NCBI GenBank assembly: GCA_963921935.1
Contig: OY998184.1
Span: 30,657,567 to 30,721,566 of the forward strand
DNA from: Galeruca laticollis
Lineage: Eukaryota > Arthropoda > Insecta > Coleoptera > Chrysomelidae
Direction: 5' to 3'
Length of the DNA stretch: 64,000 bases
Shown: positions 43,331-54,368 of the stretch, piece after piece
Position numbering within the stretch: the first letter of the stretch is position 1
How the letters are laid out: each line of letters starts with the position of its first letter
Notes under the pieces: model-generated
Databases searched by the model: none
What the model saw: the letters and a program-made list of their open reading frames with translations, nothing else
What the model was told of the DNA's origin: nothing
Made by a program: the position numbers and the translations under genes

Positions 43331-45953
43331 AAAAGCCCCATCTATTCAATTTCTTAAGGTAATTAACATTGAATTTCAATTTAACAAGTGGAGCAAAAAT
43401 CAGGCGGATAAAAAATATATATTTGATATTGAATAAAAATTAATTGAACCATACTTTGTTGGTGTATGTAGAATTTGAAGGTATAAGTTCGGTTACAGCT
43501 CTGGAATAAAATTATAACAACAACAACAATAAGAGTGGTATTGTAAGCACAATTCCAATAATGCATTTTCTTAATCCGGGCATCTGGATTTTCTAAAAAG
43601 TATGAATAAAATTGTGTGGGTCTCGAAGATTTTTACGTAGCCCTATTGTTTCATTAATCTTAGCCAGAATCTCATTATGAAAAGTTAATGGTCTTAATAA
43701 ACGAAAAATGGTTAATAATGAGATTTTTAATCAAGCTAGAATTTCCCGAATAATCCATTAGGGCTGATGATCTCTCTTTCTGTTTGAAATGACATAAAGA
43801 AGAGTGGCGTGAATCTAATTTAGTGGATCAAAAACCCCAATTTATGTTAGTCTTATCACCGTTCCAATTTAGGTAGTCTAAATATCTTGAGAAAAACTCG
43901 TTGCGGATTGAATAATTAAGGTCAAATTATGTATGTAAAACTATACTCAACATTATTTGTTATGAAATATTTGAGGTATGGGGTTATGAAGATAAAATGT
44001 CATTTATACTGCAATCATGCCAGAGATTATTTAGGTGAGCCAGATGTACATACATCCTCATTTAATGAGCCGGATTACTTTATCTGCCGAACTTGGAAGT
44101 TTGTGATGAGAACTTCTACTATTTTAAGAATGTGACCTAAGTAGTCATAGAAAAATCAATAATAATAATATCAGAACTAAATACCTCACATAAAATCCAC
44201 ATACATATGTAACAAAAGCAAACCCCGCAATCCATGACAAGGTCCTGGAAATCTGAGCAGATTCTTAGAAAAGTGGACTCCAAAAACACTAGATGGAAGA
44301 AATTATCATGGCAGTCTTACGTCGATGAAGTGGTGTCAAATAAATGGCTTGCCGAGGAAATATTTTTATTGAATTTACATAACTCCACAGAATTGTGGAG
44401 GACGTTAACACAATTTCAAAATGAAGGCACAAGTATGGAAATACTGAATGAATGTTAGATTATTCAGTGTCCAAGAATATATATTATTTTTATTAGTATT
44501 TCCTTTATCGCAATACTAGATTATATATTAAACTTCTCTATACAACTCAATCTTCAATTTTTTTATAATCCACAAGTACTCTACTGATATTTTATCGTTC
44601 AGTTTGCATAAATTGGGTTCAATTTATGACCCTGATAATAATTAAGACTCAGTTCCAGTAAATTAATCCAGTACGATCCTGAAATATACTGACTTTATGG
44701 GTTGATAACTGTGGTGTTATAATCGTATGCCGACTATAGCTCCAGAATGCGAGGGTAAATTGAAATAGTCCTGAGATTAAGCTTTGTTATCTATTGAAAT
44801 ATCATACACAAAAATGCATTTTTCATTTTGGTTCGTTGAGCGTAATCTATGATGACTTAAACTATTTAATATTGGAATCTGTTTGAAATTATTTCAAACT
44901 TTTTCTAATATTTTGACACTTATTCCTCCCAAATTTATTTTTATTAATCAAGCAGTAAAAAAAAGAAAAGTTTTGTTTGTTTGAGTTTGTTGAAATATAT
45001 GTCATCGTCCATTGTGTATTTTGTATGTCAATTATGAATATTATTATTCCAATTATTGTAATAATGTGTGATTTGTGGATTAGAAACCCACTAGTCCTTC
45101 GAAGAAGAGTTTATAATGCAGTTGTCTTTAGAAATTACATTGGATTTCATTTCACGCCCTATGGAAATTATTTCTGAGGTATATACAAGTACCTCTCTGA
45201 TTGTTGAACACCAAATCAGTTGGTTCCAATTCGACCCGGATCTGAGAAGAAACCAGAAAAGGAAAGTAATGAAATACCGATCTAAATAATGGAAGAATTT
45301 CACTTGCGTTGACAAGTACATTTCTAGAGATTGAAAGATTAGTTTCTGCAGTTCCGTTCCGTTCCAATTGTTTTGTTGTCGTTCCATAGTAACTACCTGT
45401 CAAAATTGAAGTTTCTGTCTGGTGAGAAAAAAATGGTGTTTGTTGTATATTTCGAGGAGAATACAATTTCGAAGAAGAGATCAGCAATTTCGTTGTAAAT
45501 GAAGAGTTCCAGTCTACATTCACAAAAATAGTGTATGTTATAAAATGAAAGTAAAGTGAAAATTGGTCAATAAATTCATAAAACATCCTATCCATTCTCA
45601 AGAAAATAAGGTCAGATAAACATTTAATTTTGGTAAATAAATTCTCACATCATATAAATAATTGAAGGGCAGTTTCTAGATTAAATGATCTCTTCTTTTC
45701 TTTCCAAATTAAAATTAATGCATGTAGATGAACGTTTGTGGTTTTAAATGGTATACCAAAGCAGATTAAATATTTCTTGTAGTGTATGCTACTAAATAGT
45801 TGATAATTTGCAACGATAGGAACAAAGGGTTTTAATGTATTTGCATTTTATACCGTATCAAGAGCACATATTAAGTACCAATGCAAAGTGCGATTTGATT
45901 AAAACTGTTTAACCTTAATATGGTTCATGATGAATGCCGTTCGGTTTTAATTA
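43331..45953. other. No recognisable feature
   Basis: AT-rich DNA. ORFs such as 43,929-44,135, 44,234-44,458 and overlapping minus-strand frames at 45,091-45,601 contain no motif that I recognise and no compelling codon bias. Confidence 0.5.
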
Positions 45954-46333
45954 TGGGGGGTAGAAGTAAGGAGGACAGTCTTGTATAGGGGACAAGTTGA
46001 AAAAGTGTCCAGCTGTAAGCAGCAAATTACAGTTCAATAATCGACCACAATAACGCTAACGTAGCTAGTGGAGAGGACATGAAATTTATTATTTTATAAT
46101 ACTTAAGTTAAGAAATATAAAACAATTATTCATTTTTTATAATAATTGTGAATCATTATCATAAAAATCAATTAACAAACTTAAAAAGTGTTAATTTTAT
46201 TATCCTACTCTAATAATTTATGGCGCTGTTTTTAAAATCTATCCACTTGCTACTATGGCGCCACCTTTAATTGCTCCCTGTCAGCGGACACTTTTTCATA
46301 CACTGAGTTGGTCCTCCTTACTTCTACCCTCAA
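45954..46333. mobile_element. MITE with 23-bp inverted ends and TA duplication
   Basis: 380 bp, non-coding. The left end and reverse-complemented right end share GGGTAGAAGTAAGGAGGAC, with two mismatches over the outermost 23 bp. TA flanks both sides (45,952-45,953 and 46,334-46,335). A second inverted pair TGAAAAAGTGTCC lies just inside (46,007-46,019; complement near 46,289-46,301). TA duplication suggests mobilisation by a Tc1/mariner/pogo-superfamily transposase. Its ends do not match those of the pogo-like element at 53,998. Confidence 0.85.
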
Positions 46334-47251
46334 TAGTTTGAATGTATTAAACTGTTGGTACACCACTATTTGGACATTAAACACAATGGCGTGGCTTATT
46401 TGAGACACACACGCAGAGGGGATGCTTTTAGTCTTATTGTGAACGCGAAGTGCAGTTAGTGTTAGGGAAAACCAAAATGATTCAATCTAGACTGTTGAGT
46501 TTTGATATAGCTTTATCACGGCATTTGGGAAAGTGGGATTAATGAGATTGATTTAATGTGTTCTATTTACTGGCAAAACCATCTGAAAATAAAACAGATT
46601 TAAAGACAGGTTTTGATAGTTACTTCAGAAGCATATTGAAAAGCCATTTTAAAACTATGACGTCATGGTGTAAAGCGTAATAAAACCAATCAATCTGCAA
46701 GTGGTTAATAAGCTAACTAGTTTCAAAGTTGCTGCAAACCAAGCCATTTTAAAACCACAATAAGGCAAATACTATTTTAAGACTGAGTAGTCTTATTATT
46801 GTAATAAATGCAAATATTAAATAGGAAAACTTAAATCAGTAATTTTCAGAACACACGGTAAATTATATATTTAATTGCAAATATAATAAAAGTAGAATTC
46901 GACATACTTTTTGTTTATCAAAAAAGAGACAGGACCATAACAATTTGCAACAATATAACAATTAACTAGGGCAAATTTAAATTATTGTTTTGTATACGAA
47001 CAGTAAGTAATAAAAATTGAGGCCACTCTGAAACAAAAAATTCAACCTTAGCAATTCTACACAAAACCCCGAACAAAATTTGGGAGAATGATAAAAAGTA
47101 AGTTCAGAGCAGACAGAGCACAGAGTCGGGCGAAAAACGCGAAGGGAAAAAGTCCTTCCCTGTCACGGTAACGGGTGTCAGTGTTTTTTTAGTGTTCGCG
47201 GGTTCATAGGGAGAAGTTTCTCTCCGTTGTGTCAGGGCGTCAAAGCGATAC
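46334..47251. other. No recognisable feature
   Basis: AT-rich, then a more GC-rich stretch (47,110-47,240) directly downstream of the ORF1 fragment, possibly the ORF1-ORF2 spacer or untranslated DNA of that LINE. No domain recognised. Confidence 0.45.
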
Positions 47252-47965
47252 TCAGATATCCTTCAGGTAAGAGATAAGAGACTTAATGTCATTAGTATAC
47301 GTTAAGGCTTCCTGGTAAGGATTGCGACTTCCAAAGCTGTTTTTCAAGTATGCTCCAAAATTGTCTATTGGAAGGATATAAGTCTCAGGATTAGCTTGGT
47401 ATGCTTTTTGTATACATTGTTTTGTTATTTCTGTTAAATTATCTTCTTCAGAGGAGCTCAACCTTGCTTTCTTATTTTTTTTCTTCTGAATATCGGAGAG
47501 AGGTTTAGGGAGGGGAGAGCATTTCGTTGGATTGATCGTCAGCATCAGGAGAACTGGCTTTGTCACTTGAAATTTCGGAACTGCAACGTTTTTCTGCAAT
47601 AAATGGAGCAGGGTTAGATTGGGTTGTATCTTTGTTCGAGAGGACTTCGCTCATTGGTGGGAGACTGGTTGATGGGAGTGGAGGATCAATTGTTCCTGTA
47701 GATGTATTAGTAGTTTCAGGTAAAGACTGTGTAGGCTTTGATATAACGTCGAGTGGTGGATTTGTGCAATTTGAGGCGATGTGTCCGGATTGCTTGCAGA
47801 TAAAACAATTCATATTATCGGTTGATAGAAAAATTCTGTTATCGTTACCATCAAATGAAATGACTGTGGATGTTTGGAGTTCAAAGTTGTCAAAAGGAGG
47901 GAAAACGTAAGCTTGACGTCTGAAACTGAGAATATGGGCATATTCGTCGCCTGGTATACCAACCT
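47252..47965 (-). pseudogene. I-type LINE ORF1 fragment (zinc knuckle)
   Basis: Minus strand. EYAHILSFRRQAYVFPPF (near 47,950-47,897) and CFICKQSGHIASNC (near 47,808-47,767) match the same regions of the ORF1 at 31.6-32.9 kb. A Pro/Ser/Thr-rich linker and, after a frameshift near 47,510, the C-terminal helical part (IDNFGAYLKNSFGSRNPYQEA) follow. No ORF2 follows. The upstream edge fuses directly to Gypsy integrase sequence. Confidence 0.75.
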
Positions 47966-48430
47966 CGATTTAAATAAAACAGATCAATTGCTATTTTCTG
48001 CCAAGCGCGGTCTGGCAAGGGTTCTGTAATCAAGGGTTCTTTAATATTAACACGATGTTCAACACATTGTAGGCAATTTTTGATCGTATTTTCTATTTCT
48101 GTGGAAAGTTTATACCACCAGATAGTAGCTTTGGCACGCGCTCGACAATTTACGAGTCCCTGATGGCCTTGGTGTAAAAAACGTACACATTTACTTTGAA
48201 GGGTTGTGGGAATCCATATTCTAGTCCCTGATAAGAGATAACCCTCACAATCAGATATCTCATACCTGTATTGATAGTAGGGCGAAACCAATGGGTCTAT
48301 TAGATTTTTACGTGGCCATCCGTCATGAGCATATTGCTTGAACTTAATGCAAATATGATCCTTGGATTGTTCTAATTTGATTTCTTTTAACAAGTAGCGC
48401 TTAACCTCGAAAGAAGTGGTGATTAGATTG
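47966..48430 (-). pseudogene. Gypsy integrase N-terminal part
   Basis: The HHCC zinc-binding domain reads FLHQGHQGLVNCRARAKATI with a C-x2-C at NCLQCVEH, then the beginning of the catalytic core (WQKIAIDLFYL), whose first Asp is present. The sequence then crosses into the LINE ORF1 fragment, so the other two catalytic residues are absent. Confidence 0.82.
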
Positions 48431-48469
48431 ATATAGGTATCGGATTCTAGTACTTATTCGTTGTCTTCT

Positions 48470-48776
48470 GATAACCTCTTGTTACCAAAATTTCTAGACG
48501 AGGCGTCCGCTATTACCATATCCTTGCCAGGTACGTAGTACATTCATAATCGTATCTCATAAGCCTCAACCGAAATCTTTGTAGACGTGTGGTGAGCTCG
48601 TCTATAGGTTTGCTCTGAAGCACTTTCACTAAAGGTTTATGATCAGTTTCGATTAAAACTTTTATCCCCGTTATATATTCAAAAAAATTTTTGCACGCCT
48701 ATGTCAGGGCTTAGCTTTCGCGTTCTATTTGCGCATAACGTTGTTCGGTACGATATAGTAATCTGGATGCATAAGA
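48470..48776 (-). pseudogene. Gypsy RNase H end and tether
   Basis: Reading across 48,760-48,470: VLIETDHKPLVKVLQSK, then RLQRFRLRLMRYDYE and VPGKDMVIADASSR, the standard RNase H C-terminal and tether motifs of Gypsy elements. It abuts the foldback insertion. Confidence 0.8.
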
Positions 48777-48789
48777 AATTACTCTTTTA
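48777..48789. repeat. Target-site duplication of the foldback (left)
   Basis: AATTACTCTTTTA, repeated exactly at 49,273-49,285. Confidence 0.85.
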
Positions 48790-48839
48790 AATGAAGCGAA
48801 GTTTTTGTATAAAAGTGTATAATTTTCTTTTTATTTATT

Positions 48840-48873
48840 GCAAAGCGCTTTCGACTTTCGTCATCATCAGTGC
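48840..48873 (-). ncRNA. Hammerhead-like motif, left arm
   Basis: Mirror copy of the motif at 49,152-49,185; see that entry for the structure. Confidence 0.5.
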
Positions 48874-49151
48874 TTCAAGTCAGGTAACAAGAAGTTTCAA
48901 ATATGTAAAAAACATTGTTTAAAATTACAAAATCATATTATTCTATAAGAGAACTAACGAAAAACATGTTAGAACCCAGGCCTTGTGGTTATGTAAAAGC
49001 AAAGCTGACGAGCTGACAAGCTTTGCTTTTACATAACCACAAGGCCTGGGTTCTAACATGTTTTTCGTTAGTTTTCTTATAGAATAATATGATTTTGTAA
49101 TTTTAAACAATGTTTTTTACATATTTGAAACTTCTTGTTACCTGACTTGAA

Positions 49152-49185
49152 GCACTGATGATGACGAAAGTCGAAAGCGCTTTGC
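49152..49185 (+). ncRNA. Hammerhead-like motif, right arm
   Basis: Order: GCA (stem I), CTGATGA core, one extra T, stem II GAC-GAAA-GTC, GAAA core, self-complementary AGCGCT (stem III when two copies pair), cleavage residue T, then TGC closing stem I. The unpaired T before stem II is non-canonical. Confidence 0.5.
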
Positions 49186-49272
49186 AATAAATAAAAAGAA
49201 AATTATACACTTTTATACAAAAATTTCGCTTCATTTATTTAAACAAGTGTATTCAGCTTCACGCATTTATTC

Positions 49273-49285
49273 AATTACTCTTTTA
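49273..49285. repeat. Target-site duplication of the foldback (right)
   Basis: AATTACTCTTTTA, identical to 48,777-48,789. Confidence 0.85.
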
Positions 49286-50260
49286 TCCCCATTACCATTT
49301 TCTTGCATTAAACAAGCTCCCAACCCGAAAGAAGAGGCGTCTGCAGAAATAATAACGTTTTGGGAAGTTTCAAAATAATCTACACAAAGGCTTTCTTGTA
49401 ATAATTTTTTTCATTTTATTGAAACTTTCTTCTTAGGAAATGACCCAGGTGAAGCAAATATTTTTTTACTAGTAAAGAGGTCAATGGTTCTAATATGAAA
49501 CGGCTAGAAAAACTGATCATACCTAGAAATTGCATAGGTTCTGTTTTGTTAGAAGGAGCTGGAAAGTCCACTATGGATGAAATACGTTCAGGGTCAACCG
49601 AGATACCATTGCCCGATATAATATAATCAAGAAATTCTAGCGATTCCCCCCCTCCCCCGAAAATACATTTTTGTTTATTTAAAGTGATGCCTTCCCCGTG
49701 AATTCGCTTCAGTACCTCCGAAAGTATTTAATTATGCTTTTATAGGGTAGGCGCATGCACTAACATATCGTCAATATGAAAAATTACCCCCTCTAGACCA
49801 CTCAAAATTTTATTTAGAGTCATTGAAAAATATTCAGGGGCGCAAGTGATGCCAAACGGTAACCTCTTGAAAATAAATCGTTCAAATGGGGTTATAAAGC
49901 ACGTTAAATGCTGGCAGTCTGTATTCAGACGAATTTGGTAAAATCCCGAAGTTGTATCTAGGCGTCTAAAGAATTTAGAGCCTGGAACCTGGGCGATAAT
50001 TCTCACAACGTCCGATGGGGAAATGCGTATGAAGTACGGCTTTGTTTAGTTTAGTGTAGTCCACACATAAGCGCGATTTGTCCTTTTTTGTACTAAAACT
50101 ATTGGGCTTACCCAAGAGGTTGAGTAATTAACAGATTGAATAATATCAAGCTTTTCTAAATGATCTAGTTCCTCCTTTAATGGTTTAAGTAAGGGTATAG
50201 GGACTACCCGAGGTACAGATAGTACAAAGGATGGGATTTCGGTTTTCATTCATTTCATTT
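49286..50260 (-). pseudogene. Gypsy reverse transcriptase
   Basis: The N-terminal part (50,249-50,046) has LKEELDHLEKLDIIQSV and the TSWVSPIVLVQK motif. The palm (50,006-49,740) has RLDTTSGFYQIRLNTDCQHL, FKRLPFGITCAPE and the catalytic box FHIDDMLVHAP, with both Asp residues kept. The thumb follows with shifts down to the foldback. A frameshift and stop separate the two halves near 50,010-50,045. Confidence 0.85.
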
Positions 50261-50352
50261 TTAAAAGTGGCTATGCTATCAAATATGTTTGGAAAACTTC
50301 TGTCTATCTCCGCGGAGTTTAGTTTGATTAGATTCAAATTCATGACACTATC

Positions 50353-50646
50353 CTAACCAAACTGAAGAATGTTTAGCTTAATGATAGAGGAACGACCTAA
50401 TATCGGTTTACACAACTCTTCGATAACGTAAATTTCAGAGTCACATTGATTATTTTTACTTTTAAAAGCGGCATGCAATATACCTAAAACATTTAAATGT
50501 TCGCCAGAAGGGCCTGTTACCTTTTTATTGATATATATTAGAGATAGGATTATGTCCTCATTTAAAACATTGGCTGGTATACACGTTATATCAGACCCTG
50601 TGTCTATCATAAATTCTAGTTGTTTACTTATTTCTATAATTTCCAA
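50353..50646 (-). pseudogene. Gypsy aspartic protease
   Basis: 97-residue retropepsin-like segment: the active site FMIDTGSDITCIP is intact and the second conserved segment reads PILGRSSI (usually ILGxDxI). It processes Gag-Pol in active relatives. Confidence 0.82.
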
Positions 50647-50655
50647 GGATATAAT

Positions 50656-51646
50656 TCACTCTTTAACCGTAATTATATTTACATGAATTGTAACTAAAAA
50701 ATTAACATCAGTTGAAAACCTACTGAAATTGTTAGTGTTATACCCCGTAGAGTTTTCTACATCATCTTGAAAATTCTCACTTAATTGGATAGATCTCACC
50801 TGATTGCTACGGCATACCGTTGCCCAATGACCTAATTTTTGGCACAATCTGCAAGTTGATTTAAATGCTGTATCCTGGGATGTGGTCTTAATCCGCAAAA
50901 CTGGCACTTTTTTCTCATATCTTCGTGATTCCCTCCTTTCTTCGTATAAAAATTAGATTTGGCAACCGCGCCTTGTTTTAATTCAATGTTTATGTTCTCC
51001 ATCTGCGATGTTAGGGCTGCTACCTCACTTTTCGCTCTTGTCCCGCTGCTACATTGTAGATTTCTTTTTCTGAGAAGCCTGAAGCTTCGCTTGCTTTGCC
51101 TCTGTTACGCATTCGCTGAGTGTTTAATTGGGTTTTAACTGCAGTTCTTCGCTTGTCCTTTTATCTATCATTCCTACTACAATCCTATCTCAAACTAGTT
51201 CTTCTTTTAGAGTTTTGTACGCACAAAAACTCTGCTAACATGTGAAGGTTAGTAATAAACGTTTCTATAGCCTCACATGGTTGTTGAACCCGTGTGTTAA
51301 ATTTGTATCTCTCGAAAATAATATTTCGACGGGGAATGAAATGGCTTTCAAAGGCTGCTAAGGTTTTAGCAAATGTAATCGGGACTGTGGGAAATTGAAT
51401 CATGATTTTTTCTGCTTCTTCCCCTAGTATATACAGGAATATATTTATTTTCTCGTCGTCTGTTTTTGTGTTTTGTCCTGAGACTGACATGAACCGCTCA
51501 AAGCGTTTTCGCCACTGGGGCCACCCTTGAGGTACTGTAAAATCGAATTTATCGGGCGGAGACACTGGCACAGAAAGAGATGGGTTAAAATCATACACGA
51601 GTATTAGATAAACTGCTGGTATATTTAAGTAATTAAATATTAACAA
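50656..51646 (-). pseudogene. Gypsy gag with zinc knuckle
   Basis: 51,646-51,185 contains PPDKFDFTVPQGWPQWRKRF followed by DDEKINIFLYILGEEAEKIM, a signature of the gag of a common insect Gypsy group. After stops and shifts, CRLCQKLGHWATVC (near 50,850) is the CCHC knuckle that binds RNA. No single intact frame. Confidence 0.8.
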
Positions 51647-51839
51647 TAACTTCGTAACGATATAGCACGCCTACCGACCCGGCTTCCAAGATCAAACTGT
51701 CACCAACTGTCACTTGCAAACCGGTGCAGTGTAGTACTGGGTAATAGCAACGTTACCAGACATAACAATTTAATGATGCTGACATAACAATTCTTAATCC
51801 TTCTGATATTATTTCACTTGTTAATTCATACCCATGAAA

Positions 51840-52560
51840 CGAGCTCATTGATCCCCAAACTAAAATGTACTCTATGTGTTAGTACGGATAAAATAACTGA
51901 GAAACATTTTCGTGAACTGTTGGGATGTCTTATTTACTAAATGTTAGGAACTAGACATGACCTATGTTATTGTGTAAATTATTTTAGCCTTTATTCGGAT
52001 GAGGGTTCAGATGAAGCATGGAACTATTTAAAAAGGGTTCTCAGGTACTTAAAAGGCACATGTAATATAGGATTAAGATATGAGAGATGTAAAAACCTTT
52101 CACCAAATTTGACATGTTATGTAGATACAGACTGTGCTGAGGATTGTTATGACAGGATATCAGTTACGGGTTTTATTTGTAAGATGTATAATTGTACCTT
52201 TATGTGGGTGACAAGAAAACAAAATTGTGTTTCATTATCCACAATCGAGGGAGAATTAGTTGCTCTCTGTGGAGCTGATAGTGAGGCACTAAGGCTAAAG
52301 AAGCTGTTGAACGATTTTAGTTTAAATGTTATTAAAATAAAGATAATAGAGGATAATGAAGGACGCAGTGCATTATTAAAAAATCCAACCAATAATATAG
52401 ATATTAAATATAACATTGTTTGGAAAAACTTCAAAAAGGGCTTTTACAATGTGTTGATACTAAAAATAATTAGGGTGATATACTGACAAAAGGCCTCTCA
52501 TTTTATCCTTTCATGAAGCTCTCGGATCTACTAAGTTAAGGAGAAATATGAATATTTTTT
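51840..52560 (+). pseudogene. Ty1/Copia pol C-terminal end (RNase H)
   Basis: Plus strand. LGTRHDLCYCVNYFS, WNYLKRVLRYLKGTCNIGL, LTCYVDTDCAEDC and KQNCVSLSTIEGELVAL are the ordered motifs of Copia RT end and RNase H, with the RNase H Asp and Glu visible. The end reads ILTKGLSFYPFMKLSD with a frameshift near 52,470. Only the last third of pol remains; everything upstream is missing at the junction with the Gypsy relic. Confidence 0.88.
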
Positions 52561-52580
52561 GTTGTTTTTTTCCATCTTTT

Positions 52581-52760
52581 CAGTGAGGAGGGTGTTACAC
52601 TAAAAAGATCAATAAAACTTTTTAAGCGTGAGATTAAGTTTCAAGAGGAAGTTATTTTTTGACATATGGTAAAGTAGAAGATGATGGTCTGTAGGGAGTA
52701 ATTTATAAATAAATATCGTTGTTTTTTCTTATGCTTCTTGGCATTTTATTTATGAGAACC
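52581..52760 (+). repeat. Copia polypurine tract and start of 3' LTR
   Basis: AGTGAGGAGGG (52,582-52,592) is followed by TGTTACACTAAAAAG, the expected tract and LTR start. A polyadenylation-like AATAAA lies near 52,709. The LTR's far end was not located. Confidence 0.6.
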
Positions 52761-53995
52761 AAATATATCAGTTTTGAGGATATTCTAGCTAATTTTGATA
52801 ATCAGGTGGTTTCATTTTTTTATGTTAATAATAGCGATACGTTTTAAAACGAAAACAGTTTTGACTGGAGAAAGAAGTGACCTTTTAAAGGATAATTTAT
52901 AAGACCGTACCTCATATTAAAAAAATTGGGAGTTGTCCCTGTCAGTCGAAGGTATTTTCACGTTGAAAATGTCAATTTATTGTTAAAATTTTGCATAATT
53001 ATGTACATTCACCAAAATATCAATTTTTTTCCATTGGACTGGCAAAAAGAAAACATCTCTAACCTTATGGTTAGGAGACATTTCTGAACGCCATTATTTG
53101 TTTAATTCAAATTCAAGTTCTCTCTTTCATTCAAAAGATAGTATCTCAATTAACTAATGATAATTTCCAAAATCAATTCCGGAAAATTCAAATATAACAA
53201 AAAGTACATTATACAGCTCCTGTTTTCTGCTATTAGTTCTATTTATTGACACAAACATAAACACAAAGGCATTTGTAATTAAATCTGGAATGTAAACATT
53301 TGGTTGTGATTGGTAACAAAATACAGTAGTGGTTATATAGGGTGGTGATACAGAGTATAATAGGATATATTTTTAAAGTCAGTGGTGAAATAGTTCACGA
53401 GAAGTCAAAGTCCTATCTAAAATTGCCAATCCTGTGGCATACTTGGAAGATATTAGAAAAACCACAGCTTTTTGTATCAAATATTCTGAACTTTATTAAC
53501 TGAGTTTTATAACAATGGAAATCAATCGTTTTGTTCCATTAGTGGTCAATTATATACTCAGTTACATAGAGCAGAAATTATTATTATTCAGCAATATTTG
53601 GCACATATATCAGGGACTTCATAATATTTGACGGATTGAAATTTAACTCCAATGGGGTGCGGATAATCTAGGTTTCTACTCACCAACTACACGCACTATT
53701 TCTGACATATTACCTAATGCGTCTGAGCATACTCATACTCAGATGAACAATATCCTCCTGAGGTCGCTCATTCCATGCCACCTCTGCCTCTATCGGAGAC
53801 CCGTTAATGTTTGAGGAGGACCCTGTAAATTTCTTAACCTTCTACCGATTCTATAACACACATGTTCAAATGGGGACAAGTCCGAAGTGTTAGAATGAAT
53901 AACATCAGTGCACTGCACGGAGCGCTAAAATCCGTTATATACATTGTATGTGTTTTATGTTCCTCACCAGTTGGTGAGATATGTCAGTTATGAAG
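52761..53995. other. No recognisable feature
   Basis: AT-rich DNA; may include the rest of the Copia LTR. No ORF or repeat recognised. Confidence 0.45.
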
Positions 53996-54006
53996 TAGAG
54001 GAGAGT

Positions 54007-54213
54007 GGGCCACCATGAGACGGAAAAACTCTGGTTTAAATTGTCGGTTGATTCATTGTAAATAAGACACATATATGTAGTCGGTGCATAAGTTATGTTA
54101 CATTAATGTAAAAAATATAAACTATTTATATTTGACTAGATTTTAAAGTTATGTGACATTCATTTTTCCAGTGCCCGTCTCATAGTGGCCCTTTACTTGG
54201 GCCACTATGAGAC
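54007..54213. repeat. Left cluster of the 15-bp pogo-like subterminal motif
   Basis: Copies at 54,007-54,021 (direct), 54,177-54,191 (complement) and 54,199-54,213 (direct). The outermost lies in the terminal inverted repeat. Confidence 0.88.
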
Positions 54214-54368
54214 AGGACAAAATGGGAAGAAAGAAACTAAAAATTGTATTAAAATATTTATGAAACACACCAGAAACCATTATTAGTATCATCACCACAT
54301 TTGAAATAAGAAAATATTTATAAAACACTCAAAAAGGAATAATCTTTATCTTATATTAATAATAAAAA

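Larger units (their letters stand above)
48790..49272. mobile_element. 483-bp foldback insertion with PLE-type termini
   Basis: A 218-bp arm at 48,789-49,006 and its reverse complement at 49,019-49,236 are separated by 12 bp, with only about 2-3 mismatches. A 36-bp unpaired tail follows (49,237-49,272). A 13-bp target duplication flanks it. It has no coding capacity. Each arm carries a hammerhead-like motif typical of Penelope-like termini. A long variable target duplication and a one-sided tail fit target-primed reverse transcription better than a cut-and-paste transposon. Confidence 0.88.
47966..51700 (-). mobile_element. Ty3/Gypsy relic, gag to integrase, interrupted by a foldback
   Basis: Minus strand order: gag (51,646-51,185), zinc knuckle (50,907-50,656), protease (50,646-50,353), RT (50,260-49,290), RNase H (48,776-48,470), integrase zinc domain (48,430-47,966). 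Interrupted at 48,790-49,272 by an unrelated 483-bp insertion. The integrase catalytic core and 3' LTR are missing. Minus-strand TGGAAGCCGGGTCGGTAG (51,671-51,688) could be its primer site. Frameshifts and stops throughout. Confidence 0.85.

Noticed and set aside
43929..45601. Possible host exons (several 60-150 aa ORFs)
   Set aside because: Overlapping frames on both strands, no motifs and no convincing splice pattern; cannot be supported.
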